A DNA stretch of 64,000 nucleotides, taken from the NCBI GenBank assembly GCA_037954235.1, contig JBBMOA010000002.1, forward strand, positions 14,600,009 through 14,664,008. The letters are read 5' to 3'. This document shows positions 26,690 to 35,970 of this stretch, piece by piece. Under the pieces are notes generated by a model that saw only the letters and a program-made list of their open reading frames with translations, had not been told where the DNA came from and searched no databases. This DNA comes from Aulostomus chinensis (Eukaryota; Chordata; Actinopteri; Syngnathiformes; Aulostomidae). How positions within the stretch are numbered: the stretch's first letter is position 1; the number at the start of each line of letters is the position of its first letter. The position numbers and the translations under genes were made by a program.

Positions 26690-26832
26690 CCGTTTTACAT
26701 TTTGCGTATGTCTTTTTGACTATTCAGACTTTCCGTAGTCCTAAGCTTTGGCGCGCGCCTCCGAGGTTTCTGGTGGGAAATTTGTACCTTCTCCGGGGAC
26801 GCGTACGCTTGTGTTGTATATTGCTGTGAAAC
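26690..26832 (+). promoter_or_regulatory. obi1: obi1 promoter / 5' UTR with E2F-type site
   Basis: This is a CpG-containing block just upstream of the obi1 ATG (GGCGCGCGCC near 26750, then GGGGACGCGTACG). TTTGGCGC at 26747-26754 is a perfect match to the E2F consensus TTTSSCGC. No TATA box is seen. The transcription start is not determined, so promoter and 5' UTR cannot be separated. E2F control would fit a replication-licensing gene, but that is inference. Confidence 0.5.
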
Positions 26833-26904
26833 ATGGCTCTCAACTTTCAGACCTCTACACTTTGTCTGACTTTGCCGATATCGTGCCAAATATGTCTCGG
26901 AAAG
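26833..26904 (+). CDS. obi1: obi1 coding exon 1
   Basis: It encodes 24 residues, from the start Met to the first RING cysteine pair (SCQICLGK), and ends in phase 0 at AAG|GTAACT. The frame differs from the longer open frame that starts at 26748, which is not the gene. Similarity to human OBI1 (LPITCHICLGK) decides the frame and the start. Confidence 0.88.
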
Positions 26905-27233
26905 GTAACTGTCGTTCTGGTTCAAATAGCCTCCTGCAATCGATAAACAAAGATGATGTAGTGGACACAAGACGACTCCCATGCGCGTCCATCCTAGCAA
27001 GTTAGCTGATGCTAGTTGGTGTCATTGAATGAGTGTTATTTATAACAGAACTAGTTAATGGCTTTTACAACTTCTGAATGGGTTACAGGTCCGGCAGCCG
27101 GTGATTTGTGCCAACCACCACGTGTTCTGCTCATCCTGCATGGAAACATGGTTGAAGAAAGCTAGCCAGTGTCCCACATGCAGGGTCCCCATCACGGCAG
27201 AGAACCCCTGCAGAGAAATCATAGGAAAGTAAC

Positions 27234-27312
<79 letters not shown>

Positions 27313-30300
27313 GACCGAAGAATTTATGTGAGGTTTTAAGGTTGAGTTATCGTGAATAGCTCCTGTTGTGTGTGTGTTTTATCCTGCTGAATGATATTAA
27401 TCAATTTGAAACTTTTCATTGATTAACTACATGATCAGTTTGGTCACACTGGGTCCAGCAAGTATTTTTGTTCCTAGGAATCCTCACATCTCTCATACTG
27501 CTCAAGCAAATGAATCAAGTGAGAAAGATCAAAATACATCATTGTTGGATAATGAGTGAATGGCCAGTTTCCTCTCTCAAGTACCAGGTCTAATGGATGT
27601 CTAATATGGATACATTTATTGAAATGGCTTATAAGTACCATGCTGGCTGTCACAGGGGGCAAGGCGGATGCATCTTAGACAAGTCGCCAGTCCATCACAG
27701 GGCACTGCGCTTGTTGCAGCTTCTTCTGGTATAGATAAGGGATGGATGCTTACCATTGTAAATAAGTTACATTTATATATTGCTGTCTGGCTAAATAGCT
27801 TGCTACTTAGATACAGAAATGAAATAAGAGGTAGCGATCCGAACTGCTCGCCTTTCACAAGTGAAGACTGCTCTGCTCGAGTCTCACTAAAAGCTAAAGC
27901 TACTAATGCACATCTGATTGCATGACAAGTGCTTGAGTTTGACTAAAGGACAGAGGAACACTCCCTTCATCTCTTTAATTATCAAGCTTATGTGATTCCT
28001 CTACATCATCAGAAATGTCAGGCAGACAGGGGATTAGCAGTGGAGATGTTTAGGATCTGATGATAACATGCATGCTTGCTTGAGTTCTGTTTCTTTTCTG
28101 CAATATTTTAGGATTGTGAAATTCTTGTTGAAGCTAATTAATGTTCCCCAGTTGCCCCTGTTTGTTTGTTAGTTAGTTAGTTTGTTTTGTTTGTTGATGT
28201 GATCATGTGAGAGCTCCTTTCCTGGCTGATGAAATTGGGTGCTTTGAGATTGTGCAACAGTATTGTTGTTAGAATAATCAGGTGGCTGTAATACATCAAT
28301 TTGTCTGATCAGATAAAAATGATAAACAACTACACCCAAGTAAAATGATTTTATAAAATCAATGTATGATTTGAACCGAGCTTTATGCTAAAATGGCAGT
28401 CTTCTCACTCGTGTGTGTGATAAACAATTCTATCTGCAAATCTGGAATAATGTGATATTAAAGGGAAGGCTGCACATTTTACAAGGCACGGAGAGTCCTG
28501 TTGAACAACACTACCTGCAGGTGACATCTGGAGTTCAGAGGGAAAGGCCTCCTCTTGTCATAAATATTTGGTATAGCAGCTGCATAAAAAATACAACGAG
28601 GGGTGTGTTCAGACCAGCGCTTAACAGAAAACCTTTCACAGAATTATTGAACCTTGCCTCATGTTGTCTGAATACGTTCTGTTAAAGGAGGCACAAACGA
28701 GAGCGATCACAGTGAGAGCCCCTCAACGAGGAAATGTCTCCGGAAAACCAGGGGAGAGCTGCTTCTACGTGAATATGAGGTATTGACCACTCATGGCATC
28801 CTTACTCTGGATCCAAGGATGTATTTTTTCAGAGCAGAAACTTTCTTTGTGTCCTTATAAAGTTTATGGAACAGTAATCTGAATTTGAGGCCTGAAATAT
28901 TAGTATGATTTTGTTAGGTCTTAGAATTTGTGATAAGAATGTTGAGTTAATGTTACTTTTGACAAATTGCACGAGATCAGTTTAGCCTTTCTAAATGTGT
29001 TTTTGTGAAAACTAAGTATTGATCACACAGTAACAAAAGTACAAATCCAGCATAGAACCAATAACCACTAATACCACTCCAGTTAAGCTACATCCCCCCC
29101 TCAGAAACAAGCCATATCTAAGAGTAATAGAAATAAATGAATAAATAAATAAAGCAAATATTTAGCAAGTAGCTCTATGATGACTCATGCATTTTGTTCC
29201 AATAGGAGGAAATTGAAGGGCTCCTCAGAGAAAATGAGGAGCTGAAAACCAAAAACCACAGCCTGGAGTTGCAGCTGAAGACTGCGTTGGATCCCTGCAG
29301 TATTAATGCAGTGGAAACAAATGACAAAAGTGTTGATCCCTGCATCCTGGAGGAGTGGACCAACAAGCTGCGAGCCGCCAAAGATGTTTGTGATAAAGTG
29401 AAGCAGGATATGGACAAGCTAAAGGAGGTATGCAACCTTTAATCTTTCATAAATAAAAGCCGTCTACCTTGATTGGCAGACACAAAAATAAGCGAACTAA
29501 GTTTCTGTATGGCGCAAGAACAACAGCAACCACTGTGGAATTATCAGTAACGTCCTGCAAGTATCTTTATGTTCCCCCCTCAGGCAAACAAGGCTTTGCG
29601 ATCACAAAATATCGACCTCGTACAAGAGAATATGAGACTGAAGGCAGAGGTGGCGAGCAGATCTCCGCAGAAGTAAGTATCGCTCTTGTGTTCCTTGCTT
29701 TTGACTTTTTATATTTACCGTCAAGCGTCATTTTTTTTGTTCCATGTACAAATTTACATTCTTGGTAATTTACTGCTCATGTTTGACTAACTTTTGTTAG
29801 AATATGGTTTAACATGAAAAGGGATGAGCAGGTTTGTGTTACTTTATCAGTCGACCAATAAAATAAACAACACAAAAGCCCAGTAGCAGTTCTTCTCCCG
29901 TCTGACCTTGTAAACAGTATGTGTAAGAAAAAGTCTCAATTAGAGTTTCCAAGTTGGTGACAAAACTAACTGGGGTTAGTGGTACTTTAGTGGCGTTGTG
30001 TGCTATGAGGTTCTTCAATTCAATGTGTATTTCAATGGAAATGACACTAAGGCTTCATGTCCACCGAAGTGTTCTGTCCAGATAAAAGTGCTCCTCTTGA
30101 CAGCCCGTTGGAGGTGCAGCATTTGGTTGCTATGATACGGAATGACAGCAGACGTGAGAGTACTTCCTTCCGTCCTTGCTCTGGACGGACCACAGAAGGA
30201 GAGGAGATAGACCTGCTAGTCCCTGTTGGTTCATAAGATTTTGAAGCCGAAGAAACGTTTTTGGTTCAAGTGCTCGTCCGTTGCTGCTCAGGACTCGTAC

Positions 30301-32118
30301 GTGACCGTTCGTCATTGCGTTTTGTTCCAACCCCTTTTAACTAATTGGACGACTGACTCAAGGATGACAGTGACGACTGCTGTGTTTTACTCAAAGTTGA
30401 ACACTTATTTTTACTATTGGCAATTGCAAAACACCACTGGAAAGATGCCCAGTGCCTTGTCACCCTGCTGGTATAGTTCCATATTCTAAAACCACAATGC
30501 TCCCTTTGAAAACAGTAACAAAGAGTTTCTGGCTTGAGGATAACAGGTCCTGGTGCATGCAGGCCCTGTAGACGCCCATGGAGGTCTCTAAAGTTAGTAA
30601 CCTAATCAGAAGTCGGTCTATTTCCTGTCAAATTAATCAAGTTTACAGAGCGTAGACACGTTTATTTTTATCTCCAGAGCTTGATGAAATATAGGAACAA
30701 ATATGATGTGTCCCACAGATAAACCTTCTGCTTTTCTTTCCTCACGTGATAATGTTTGAAATTCTTCCTGTATAAAAGAAGCATCATCCTGATCTCTCTC
30801 CAGGTTTGGCCGTTACACAGTCGCAGCCCTGGAAGCCAAAATCCAGCAGTACGAGCGTGAAGTGGACCACTTAAAGAGAGCTCTGGAGCGTAGTGACCAG
30901 TACATCGAAGACCTGGAAACTCGGGCCAGACAGTCCAAGAAGCAACATGTTGAAATGCAGGAGGCGTGCGGGAATAGCAAAGCTCTCACACAGCAGCAGA
31001 AAATCAGCATGATGATGAGAAGCTTGAGCGATAAAGAGAGGGGGTCCATCTGCACCAATCCAGAAGCAGAATGTCGAACAGGTTCTAGAAATCAAAGTTT
31101 GGTGTTCATGCCGTCTACAGACCACAAGGATTTCAGTAGGAATCTGAGGGGAGAGCAGAAAGGTGAGGACTCCCCTGACTTCTTGCCCTCGACTCCATCC
31201 TCAGCCTTCCGTTCCCTGACATTGAGAAGCCCTGGGGTGCGTGAGAAGAAAGTCGTATTTAAACCCACATCTTATCTCCGGAGGCTTGATTTTGATGAAA
31301 TTCCTAGTCCTGGGAAGAGAACTGTGGAATTGAACAGCCTCGATAAATTCCAAAAATGCTTGCCTTTGAAAGTTGACACAGATCCTGAAGAGTCTGTTTT
31401 CTGGGGTCCTTGGCAGGGATCAAAAGCTAATGACCCATCATGTCCTGGTCCAAGTGAAGACAGCTTAGCTAAAGGTTCTGTATCCAGCACTCTTGCAGCA
31501 GATGAGTCCAGCGAGGCCTCTATGGACGCTGCTTATCTTGATAAAATCTCAGAGCTGGACTCCATGATGCTGGATGGGGAGAGCTCCAGTAGCCGGAGCT
31601 CTCAGCTCTCTCTGGCATCCTCCCCTCCTGCATACTTGGACAACACTCTTGTCCCAGAACCTCGCACCTGCTCCAGTGTTGTGACAAGCCGCAATGGCAA
31701 ACATGCAATGGAATGTGACCAGCAAAGCCAGCCATCACATGACATCATGAACGGCAGCATGAGTAACAAAGAGGCAGCGGAAGACTTTGCAGGAGAAAGT
31801 TTTTCTTTGCTGGAGTCAGATGGGGAGAGCGGTGTCCCTGGCTGTGCTGAGCGCGGAGGGGCCTCGCAGACTGAAGAGCTCTCTTTTGATTTGCTGTTTG
31901 ATCCGCTAGAAGAGAATAAGGCTGGTCCCTCTGGCTCTCTGAGTCCAGCAGGCCAACACCAGGATCAGGAGAACCCCTCCTCCTTCACCTGCTGCACTGG
32001 TAAACCTGTGAACACATCAAGAGACAGACACACACTCGGCATTGGCCAGCCAACAAAGAGAAAGTCGCACAGTCCCTTTAACACAAGCAGTCCCACAAAA
32101 CTCTCAAAGCTCATGTGA
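26833..32118 (+). CDS. obi1: obi1 (rnf219), ORC ubiquitin ligase 1, six coding exons
   Basis: This is a RING E3 ligase. Mammalian OBI1 ubiquitinates ORC3/ORC5 at replication origins and promotes origin firing in the nucleus (family knowledge). The model joins 26833-26904, 27089-27228, 28688-28779, 29206-29427, 29584-29672 and 30804-32118. The start ATG at 26833 has A at -3 and G at +4, and leads into TLPISCQICLGK, which aligns with the human N-terminus. A C3HC4 RING occupies about residues 18-55 (C18, C21, C31, H34/H35, C38, C41, C52, C55). Coiled coil follows in exons 3-6. The last exon holds a long acidic/serine-rich tail with the family motif MDAAYLDKISELDSMM and a basic C-terminus (TKRKSHSP). 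The product is about 640 residues against about 726 in human. Exon 2 ends two bases into a codon, whereas exon 3 needs one, so the model as read is off by one base there (see findings). pou4f1 follows on the same strand, as in mammals. Confidence 0.93.
26905..27088 (+). other. obi1: obi1 intron 1
   Basis: A 184-bp intron running from GTAACT to TTACAG, in phase 0. No feature is seen inside. Confidence 0.8.
27089..27228 (+). CDS. obi1: obi1 coding exon 2 (rest of RING finger)
   Basis: It is preceded by the acceptor GGTTACAG and opens in phase 0 with VRQPVICANHHVFCSSC. It encodes the remaining RING ligands C31, H34/H35, C38, C41, C52 and C55, followed by RVPITAENPCREIIG. The only GT donor is at 27229 (GGAAA|GTAACG), because an in-frame TAA follows at once. 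This leaves a two-base remainder. A (CA)n tract begins six bases into the intron. Confidence 0.88.
27235..27309. repeat. (AC)n microsatellite at the obi1 exon 2 donor
   Basis: A 75-bp pure AC run beginning six bases after the obi1 exon 2 splice donor. Confidence 0.97.
27650..27708 (-). mobile_element. Short SINE-tail relic in obi1 intron 2
   Basis: CAAGTCGCCAGTCCATCACA followed by GGGC is the reverse complement of the tail module of the 21.3-kb SINE. The flanking sequence has diverged beyond recognition. Confidence 0.4.
28688..28779 (+). CDS. obi1: obi1 coding exon 3
   Basis: It encodes GTNESDHSE, then RKTRGELLLREYE, matching the human GTSESE...RKTRLELLHKEYE stretch that starts the coiled coil. 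The donor is GAG|GTATTG. Two acceptors are possible: AG at 28686-28687, or AG at 28689-28690, which would start the exon at 28691. Both need one carried-over base, but exon 2 supplies two. Confidence 0.75.
29206..29427 (+). CDS. obi1: obi1 coding exon 4 (coiled coil)
   Basis: It has 74 codons between TTCCAATAG and GAG|GTATGC, phase 0 at both ends. It encodes EEIEGLLRENEELKTKNHSL followed by a heptad-like segment ending KQDMDKLKE. It corresponds to the human segment from DEIDCLQKEVEEL to DDVDKLKE, and is shorter between the two helices. Confidence 0.9.
29584..29672 (+). CDS. obi1: obi1 coding exon 5 (coiled coil)
   Basis: The acceptor is CCCCCCTCAG and the donor AA|GTAAGT. It encodes ANKALRSQNIDLVQENMRLK and then AEVASRSPQ, ending in phase 2. 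The AA joins the first G of exon 6 to give the conserved K of SPQK|FGR. It aligns closely with human LVRENLRLKAEVDNRSPQK. Confidence 0.92.
29673..30803 (+). other. obi1: obi1 intron 5
   Basis: This intron of about 1.1 kb has a strong donor (GTAAGTAT) and a polypyrimidine acceptor. The segment around 30040-30340 is richer in CpG than its flanks and reads like a decayed dispersed repeat, but no family could be assigned. No coding potential is seen. Confidence 0.6.
30804..32118 (+). CDS. obi1: obi1 coding exon 6 (large last exon, stop at 32116)
   Basis: The acceptor is CTCTCTCCAG. After one carried-over base, the frame runs 437 codons to TGA. It begins FGRYTVAALEAKIQQYEREV (end of the coiled coil). 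It continues through low-complexity Ser/Glu/Pro sequence with the conserved motif MDAAYLDKISELDSMM and ends with a basic tail. A Met at 30862 that opens a long frame is internal to the exon and is not the gene start. Confidence 0.95.
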
Positions 32119-32365
32119 ATGGTTTGGAAACCTGTGTTCTCTGTGTACGCCGCGCCGGATTGTGTTTATTGATGCATGCGTGACATTTACTTTACATGTT
32201 GCTTCAGAATTGTGATGCTTTTGTATGTGTTGACAAAAATGACTTGAAGGTTTTAGAGCAGCAGTCTGTTGTCCTCGTAGAACCAAGATGTGCTGACACT
32301 CATCGTTCAGTCTACCTGCACGTGTCTTGTTCGAAGCTGTTAAATAAAAATGGTCGCCATGGCTA
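32119..32365 (+). terminator. obi1: obi1 3' UTR and poly(A) signal
   Basis: The first canonical AATAAA after the obi1 stop is at 32343-32348, inside TTAAATAAAAATGG, giving a 3' UTR of about 240 bp. No other signal lies between the stop and this point. The cleavage site itself is not visible. Confidence 0.55.
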
Positions 32366-33300
32366 ACGTTGAAACATCAGGCGCGACTGAGCGAACACAG
32401 TGGTTCATCGTGAAAACGCCATGTTTGTGAAAGGAAGGTGACTGTAGCCAGTTGAATTAAAACTGCAGAGCATTGAGAAACAATGGAAGAAACTTTTTGA
32501 TTTTTAAATTTTTTTTTTAATCATTTACAGCATCCTCATTAATTCATTCATCCACTGGTTCTTTGCATGAGATTGGATGGACTCAAGAGAAAGTTGCTAT
32601 ATTTATTTATTTTTTTCATATTTTTATTTTCACTGGAATTTCAGATTAAGCCTGGACAGGAATGATAACCTTTTTTTTTTTTTTTTTCATTTTTAGGACT
32701 TCCTGATGCCACTCATTACAATGATTAAGTGGCTACCATTAAAAGTGGAAAATCAGTGCCCTTTTTACCCCAATGAACGCACGATAATGACACACATTAA
32801 CCTCACGCACAGTAACCGGATTGTAGCAGAAAGCACCTTATTTATTATGCAAATTTAACGATATGTATATTTCACATAGCACTAATCGCCGCATGAAATT
32901 TTAATTGGGCAACCATTGTGGTTTGAGTAAATGAAGTGTTAATTCATCGAGATTAATTTAAGTAAAGACTGTGTACAAGGTGACGCTGGTGGATTCAATC
33001 AATTTGTTCAGTGTTCATCTGGTGATGATGGGCTGTGATAACGCTCGGTTGAATTTAAGAGTTAAAATGAGATGTACTCGGTTTTTGGCCTGATATCCAT
33101 AAGATTCGCTTGAGTTATGCCGTTGCCATGTGTTCTTTTGTTCCTGTCCTGGTAATTTAGCATTAAGTAGCATTCACAACTTTTTCTCTCGTAATTCTGT
33201 AATAGGAAATAATTGAAAATCTTAAGTACACGGCCTGTATAGTGATGGAAGGCAGCGGGGCCGGCGCAGCTCCGTGCCTGGATGGAGTGGAGTGAGCCCT
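32366..33300 (+). promoter_or_regulatory. obi1-pou4f1 intergenic region, candidate pou4f1 upstream regulatory DNA
   Basis: About 0.95 kb separates the obi1 poly(A) signal from the pou4f1 TATA box. It holds an exact octamer ATGCAAAT (32847-32854), GCATGAAATTTTAAT (from 32891), TTAATTCATCGAGATTAATT (32939-32958) and CCTCATTAAT (32534-32543), which is one base off the Brn-3 consensus. T-rich runs lie at 32503-32520 and 32671-32687. Regulatory function is inferred from motif density and position; conservation was not tested. Confidence 0.4.
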
Positions 33301-33306
33301 TATAAA
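33301..33306 (+). promoter_or_regulatory. pou4f1: pou4f1 TATA box
   Basis: CCCTTATAAACACAGG sits in GC-rich surroundings (GGGGCCGGCGCAGC upstream), 411 bp before the pou4f1 ATG. This places initiation near 33330 and gives a 5' UTR of about 380 bp that includes a T23 run at 33354-33376. The position suits a core promoter, but no transcript evidence is available. Confidence 0.5.
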
Positions 33307-33711
33307 CACAGGCGTCTAGTCTCCTGATGTTACCGCCTGCCCTGTGAGCAATTTTTTTTTTTTTTTTTTTTTTTTTATATCTGTCAGCCTGCTCACTGTT
33401 CTGGCAGTTCTTGTCTCGCGAGAGCAGCCGAGCACGGGCTTGACGAGATCTGAGGCGCTCAGGTGTAAGAGGCTCTCTCATCCCCAGCAGTGGGAAACAG
33501 TAGACAGATAAGTGCGTCTGAGAGACTGCAGGCATCTCTGTGATCTCCGGGCTCAAGGCTACACAGCCAGCATCACCGCGGCACCACCGGATAGGCAAAG
33601 GGATCAGTGTCTATCTATGACTGCTCTCCAGCTCCTGTAGCCGAATCCCCCCCTTCTCCTCCTTCTTCTTCTTCTTCCTCCCGTGCACTTTAATTGGAGA
33701 AGCTCGCCAAG

Positions 33712-33834
33712 ATGATGTCCATGAACAGCAAACAGCCGCACTTCGCCATGCATCCCTCTTTACCGGAGCACAAGTACACCACCCTGCATTCCAGTTCGGA
33801 AGCTATAAGGAGAGCCTGCCTACAAACTCCACAG
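33712..33834 (+). CDS. pou4f1: pou4f1 coding exon 1
   Basis: It has 41 codons ending ACLQTPQ at CACAG|GTAAAA. The start lies in GCCAAGATGATG (A at -3). The tandem Met pair is shared with mammalian POU4F1. The exon carries the first half of the POU-IV box. Confidence 0.96.
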
Positions 33835-35256
33835 GTAAAATTCCAAACACACCCCCCCCCAGAAAAACTTCGACTTTGTCCCAATTTCGTGCCTAGCTGC
33901 ATGTGTGGCTGAACGGCGTCTGTGCGTAATAACAAGCGCTGCTCCGAGGCGCATTCAGCAAAGACGCGCGCTTAATGTTTTTTTCATGTGTTCCTCAGCA
34001 ATCACTCGCGCTGCCTGTGATCTTTTTGAAAGCAGGCTCGCGCGGAGCCCGGCTTTACAGTTTTTGTTTTAATTTTTATGACTCGCCGCTTCTGAAGGAA
34101 TATCCCGGCTGCGTTATGTGTCGCCAAAAGTCCCGACTGACAGATGCATTTATTTATGTTTTTTTCCCCCTCCTGTCTCCTTCTTTTCTGCACCGTGCCT
34201 TTTCCCTTTTCTCACCAATTTCACACCCCTTCATTCCCAACTCTCCTTCGTTTTTTTTCGCCTTTGCAGCTACAGAGCAACATATTCGCGAGCCTGGATG
34301 AGACCCTGCTGGCCCGGGCCGAGGCTTTGGCGGCTGTGGATATCGCCGTGTCCCAGGGTAAGACGCACCCGTTCAAGCCCGACGCCACCTACCACACGAT
34401 GAGCACAGTGCCATGCTCGTCTACGTCCACTGTGCCACTGGCCCACCACCATCATCACCATCACCATCACCACCAGAACCTGGAGCCCCCGGACTTAATG
34501 GACCACATCAACTCTTCGTCTTTGACCCTGATGTCCAGTTCGCACGACGGGGCCGGTGGAGGAGGTGGAGGAGGCGGCGGAGGTGGCGGCGGAGGGCTCA
34601 TCTCCACCGCCTCTGCCCACCCGCACTCTCACATGCACGGCTTGAGCCACCTCTCCCACCAGGCTGCTATGGGGATGAACTCGCCTCTCACCCACCACGG
34701 ACTCTTACCGGGCCATCATGGGGGGAGTCAAGGCGGTCATGTGCTCACTAACTCCGGACTGCCCTCCATCAATGACTCGGACACAGACCCAAGGGAGCTG
34801 GAAGCGTTCGCGGAGCGCTTCAAGCAGCGGAGGATCAAGCTGGGGGTGACCCAGGCGGACGTGGGAGGCGCCCTGGCTAATCTCAAAATCCCCGGCGTGG
34901 GATCTCTGAGCCAAAGTACAATTTGTCGCTTCGAGTCGTTGACTCTGTCCCATAACAACATGATTGCGCTCAAACCCATTCTCCAGGCCTGGCTGGAGGA
35001 GGCCGAGGGGGCCCAAAGGGAGAAAATGAGCAAACCTGACATTTTCAACGGAGGGGAAAAGAAACGCAAGAGGACCTCGATAGCGGCACCGGAAAAGAGG
35101 TCTTTGGAGGCGTACTTCGCGGTACAACCTCGACCGTCGTCCGAGAAAATAGCAGCCATAGCTGAGAAATTGGACCTGAAAAAAAACGTGGTGCGAGTGT
35201 GGTTTTGTAACCAAAGACAGAAGCAGAAGAGGTTGAAATTTTCCGCTGCACACTGA
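33712..35256 (+). CDS. pou4f1: pou4f1 (brn3a), POU class 4 homeodomain transcription factor
   Basis: This nuclear transcription factor specifies sensory neurons, habenula and retinal ganglion cells (family knowledge). The coding exons 33712-33834 and 34270-35256 join in phase 0 to give 369 residues (human about 419). The start reads MMSMNSKQPHFAMHPSLPEH, as in mammalian POU4F1 and unlike POU4F2 or POU4F3. In order: the POU-IV box across the exon junction (SSEAIRRACLQTPQ|LQSNIFASLDE), His10 (residues 100-109), Gly14 (137-150), the POU-specific domain from about D210, and the homeodomain about 305-364 with WFCNQR at 352-357. The C-terminus is KRLKFSAAH (mammals KRMKFSATY). G241 replaces the Ser usual in DVGSALANLK. 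The mammalian Ala/Gly-rich linker is much shorter here, which accounts for most of the length difference. It lies downstream of obi1, as in mammals. Confidence 0.97.
33835..34269 (+). other. pou4f1: pou4f1 intron
   Basis: A 435-bp phase-0 intron at the position conserved in the POU4 family. It starts GTAAAATTCC, carries a C10 run near 33850, and ends in a long pyrimidine tract before TTTGCAG. From 34144 an open frame runs through the tract into exon 2; it is treated as fortuitous. Confidence 0.9.
34270..35256 (+). CDS. pou4f1: pou4f1 coding exon 2 (POU-specific and homeodomain)
   Basis: It has 328 codons plus TGA at 35254-35256. It begins LQSNIFASLDETLLARAEAL and encodes the low-complexity His/Gly linker and both DNA-binding domains. 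Codon use is GC-rich compared with the flanks. Confidence 0.97.
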   Translation, partial: LQSNIFASLDETLLARAEALAAVDIAVSQGKTHPFKPDATYHTMSTVPCSSTSTVPLAHHHHHHHHHHQNLEPPDLMDHINSSSLTLMSSSHDGAGGGGGGGGGGGGGGLISTASAHPHSHMHGLSHLSHQAAMGMNSPLTHHGLLPGHHGGSQGGHVLTNSGLPSINDSDTDPRELEAFAERFKQRRIKLGVTQADVGGALANLKIPGVGSLSQSTICRFESLTLSHNNMIALKPILQAWLEEAEGAQREKMSKPDIFNGGEKKRKRTSIAAPEKRSLEAYFAVQPRPSSEKIAAIAEKLDLKKNVVRVWFCNQRQKQKRLKFSAAH

Positions 35257-35970
35257 CGGGCAAAGAGAAGAGAAAAAAAAAAGGGAAACAAAAGTTGTGT
35301 GACTGAATTTGGGGACCAAGAGACACTGAGACACCATTTTCAGTCTTTTTGTCTCCAGCGACTTTACACGCTGGTGCACAATGGGCTTTAGATACCCGGT
35401 TTATGAGGCTTCATATATCTTGTTTATTTTCACGTTATCGGTGAATGTGAAGTATGCAAATAACAGATTACACGAATTTCGCTCAATTGAGGGAAAGTTT
35501 AGCGACGTCGACATTGCCTTTTACAACACGTGGAAAGAGGAAATTTGCTTGATAGCGAGTTAATTTCTCCGAATAGGCCTATTATTTGAATTATAGCCAT
35601 TTACGAATTACCTCATTGATTGTTGAGCTGTGTTTTCGGTTTGATTTTTTTGTCGTTGTTGGTATAGAATAATCCACAAAGCTGTTTATTTATTCTTCTG
35701 ATAATTTATTATTTGGAGGCTTGGAGGCTGCTAAAAATTCAGTTGCAATCTCTTAACAACAACAAAAAATAGGAAGAGGCCTGCATGAAATCCTGATTCA
35801 CGGGCTGTATTTAGCCTCTATAGGCTGTCACGTCTATAGATATATTTATTTTGAATTTGCACAAAAGACCCTTTAGGTTTGGTTCAAATGGTTTTGTATA
35901 TACAGACATCACTTTATTCGAGTTGAGCTACTGTGTTCCGCAAATAAATTGGCAGAAAAAAAGAAGGAAA
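35257..35970 (+). terminator. pou4f1: pou4f1 3' UTR with candidate poly(A) signal
   Basis: This is AT-rich sequence after the stop. The first canonical AATAAA is at 35943-35948, with a further one at 36426-36431. The true 3' end cannot be fixed from sequence; the longer end is equally possible. Confidence 0.35.

Larger units (their letters stand above)
27229..28687 (+). other. obi1: obi1 intron 2 with CA microsatellite and SINE-tail fragment
   Basis: The intron begins GTAACGACACAC and passes directly into a 75-bp (CA)n tract. At about 27650-27708 it carries a degraded minus-strand SINE-tail fragment (TCGCCAGTCCATCACAGGGC). The rest shows nothing recognisable. Confidence 0.65.

Noticed and set aside
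26748..27005. 85-codon frame starting upstream of the obi1 ATG
   Set aside because: It is in a different frame from the RING coding exon and reads through the exon 1 donor; the correct start is 26833.
30862..32118. Treating the Met at 30862 as the start of a 418-residue protein
   Set aside because: The frame continues upstream to the acceptor at 30803 with conserved sequence (FGRYTVAALEAK), so it is the last exon of obi1.
33062..33598. 178-codon open frame on the minus strand across the pou4f1 promoter
   Set aside because: It contains a Lys run made by the T23 tract and overlaps the TATA region; it has no recognisable domain and no splice context.
34144..34269. In-frame Met in the pou4f1 intron that reads into exon 2, giving an alternative N-terminus
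   Set aside because: The frame runs through the polypyrimidine tract and acceptor, encoding only Phe/Ser/Pro/Leu-rich sequence. Exon 1 matches mammalian POU4F1 exactly, so this is fortuitous. A short isoform starting in exon 2 cannot be excluded.
34705..35379. 224-codon antisense frame over pou4f1 exon 2
   Set aside because: It is an antisense shadow of highly conserved GC-rich coding sequence and has no family resemblance.
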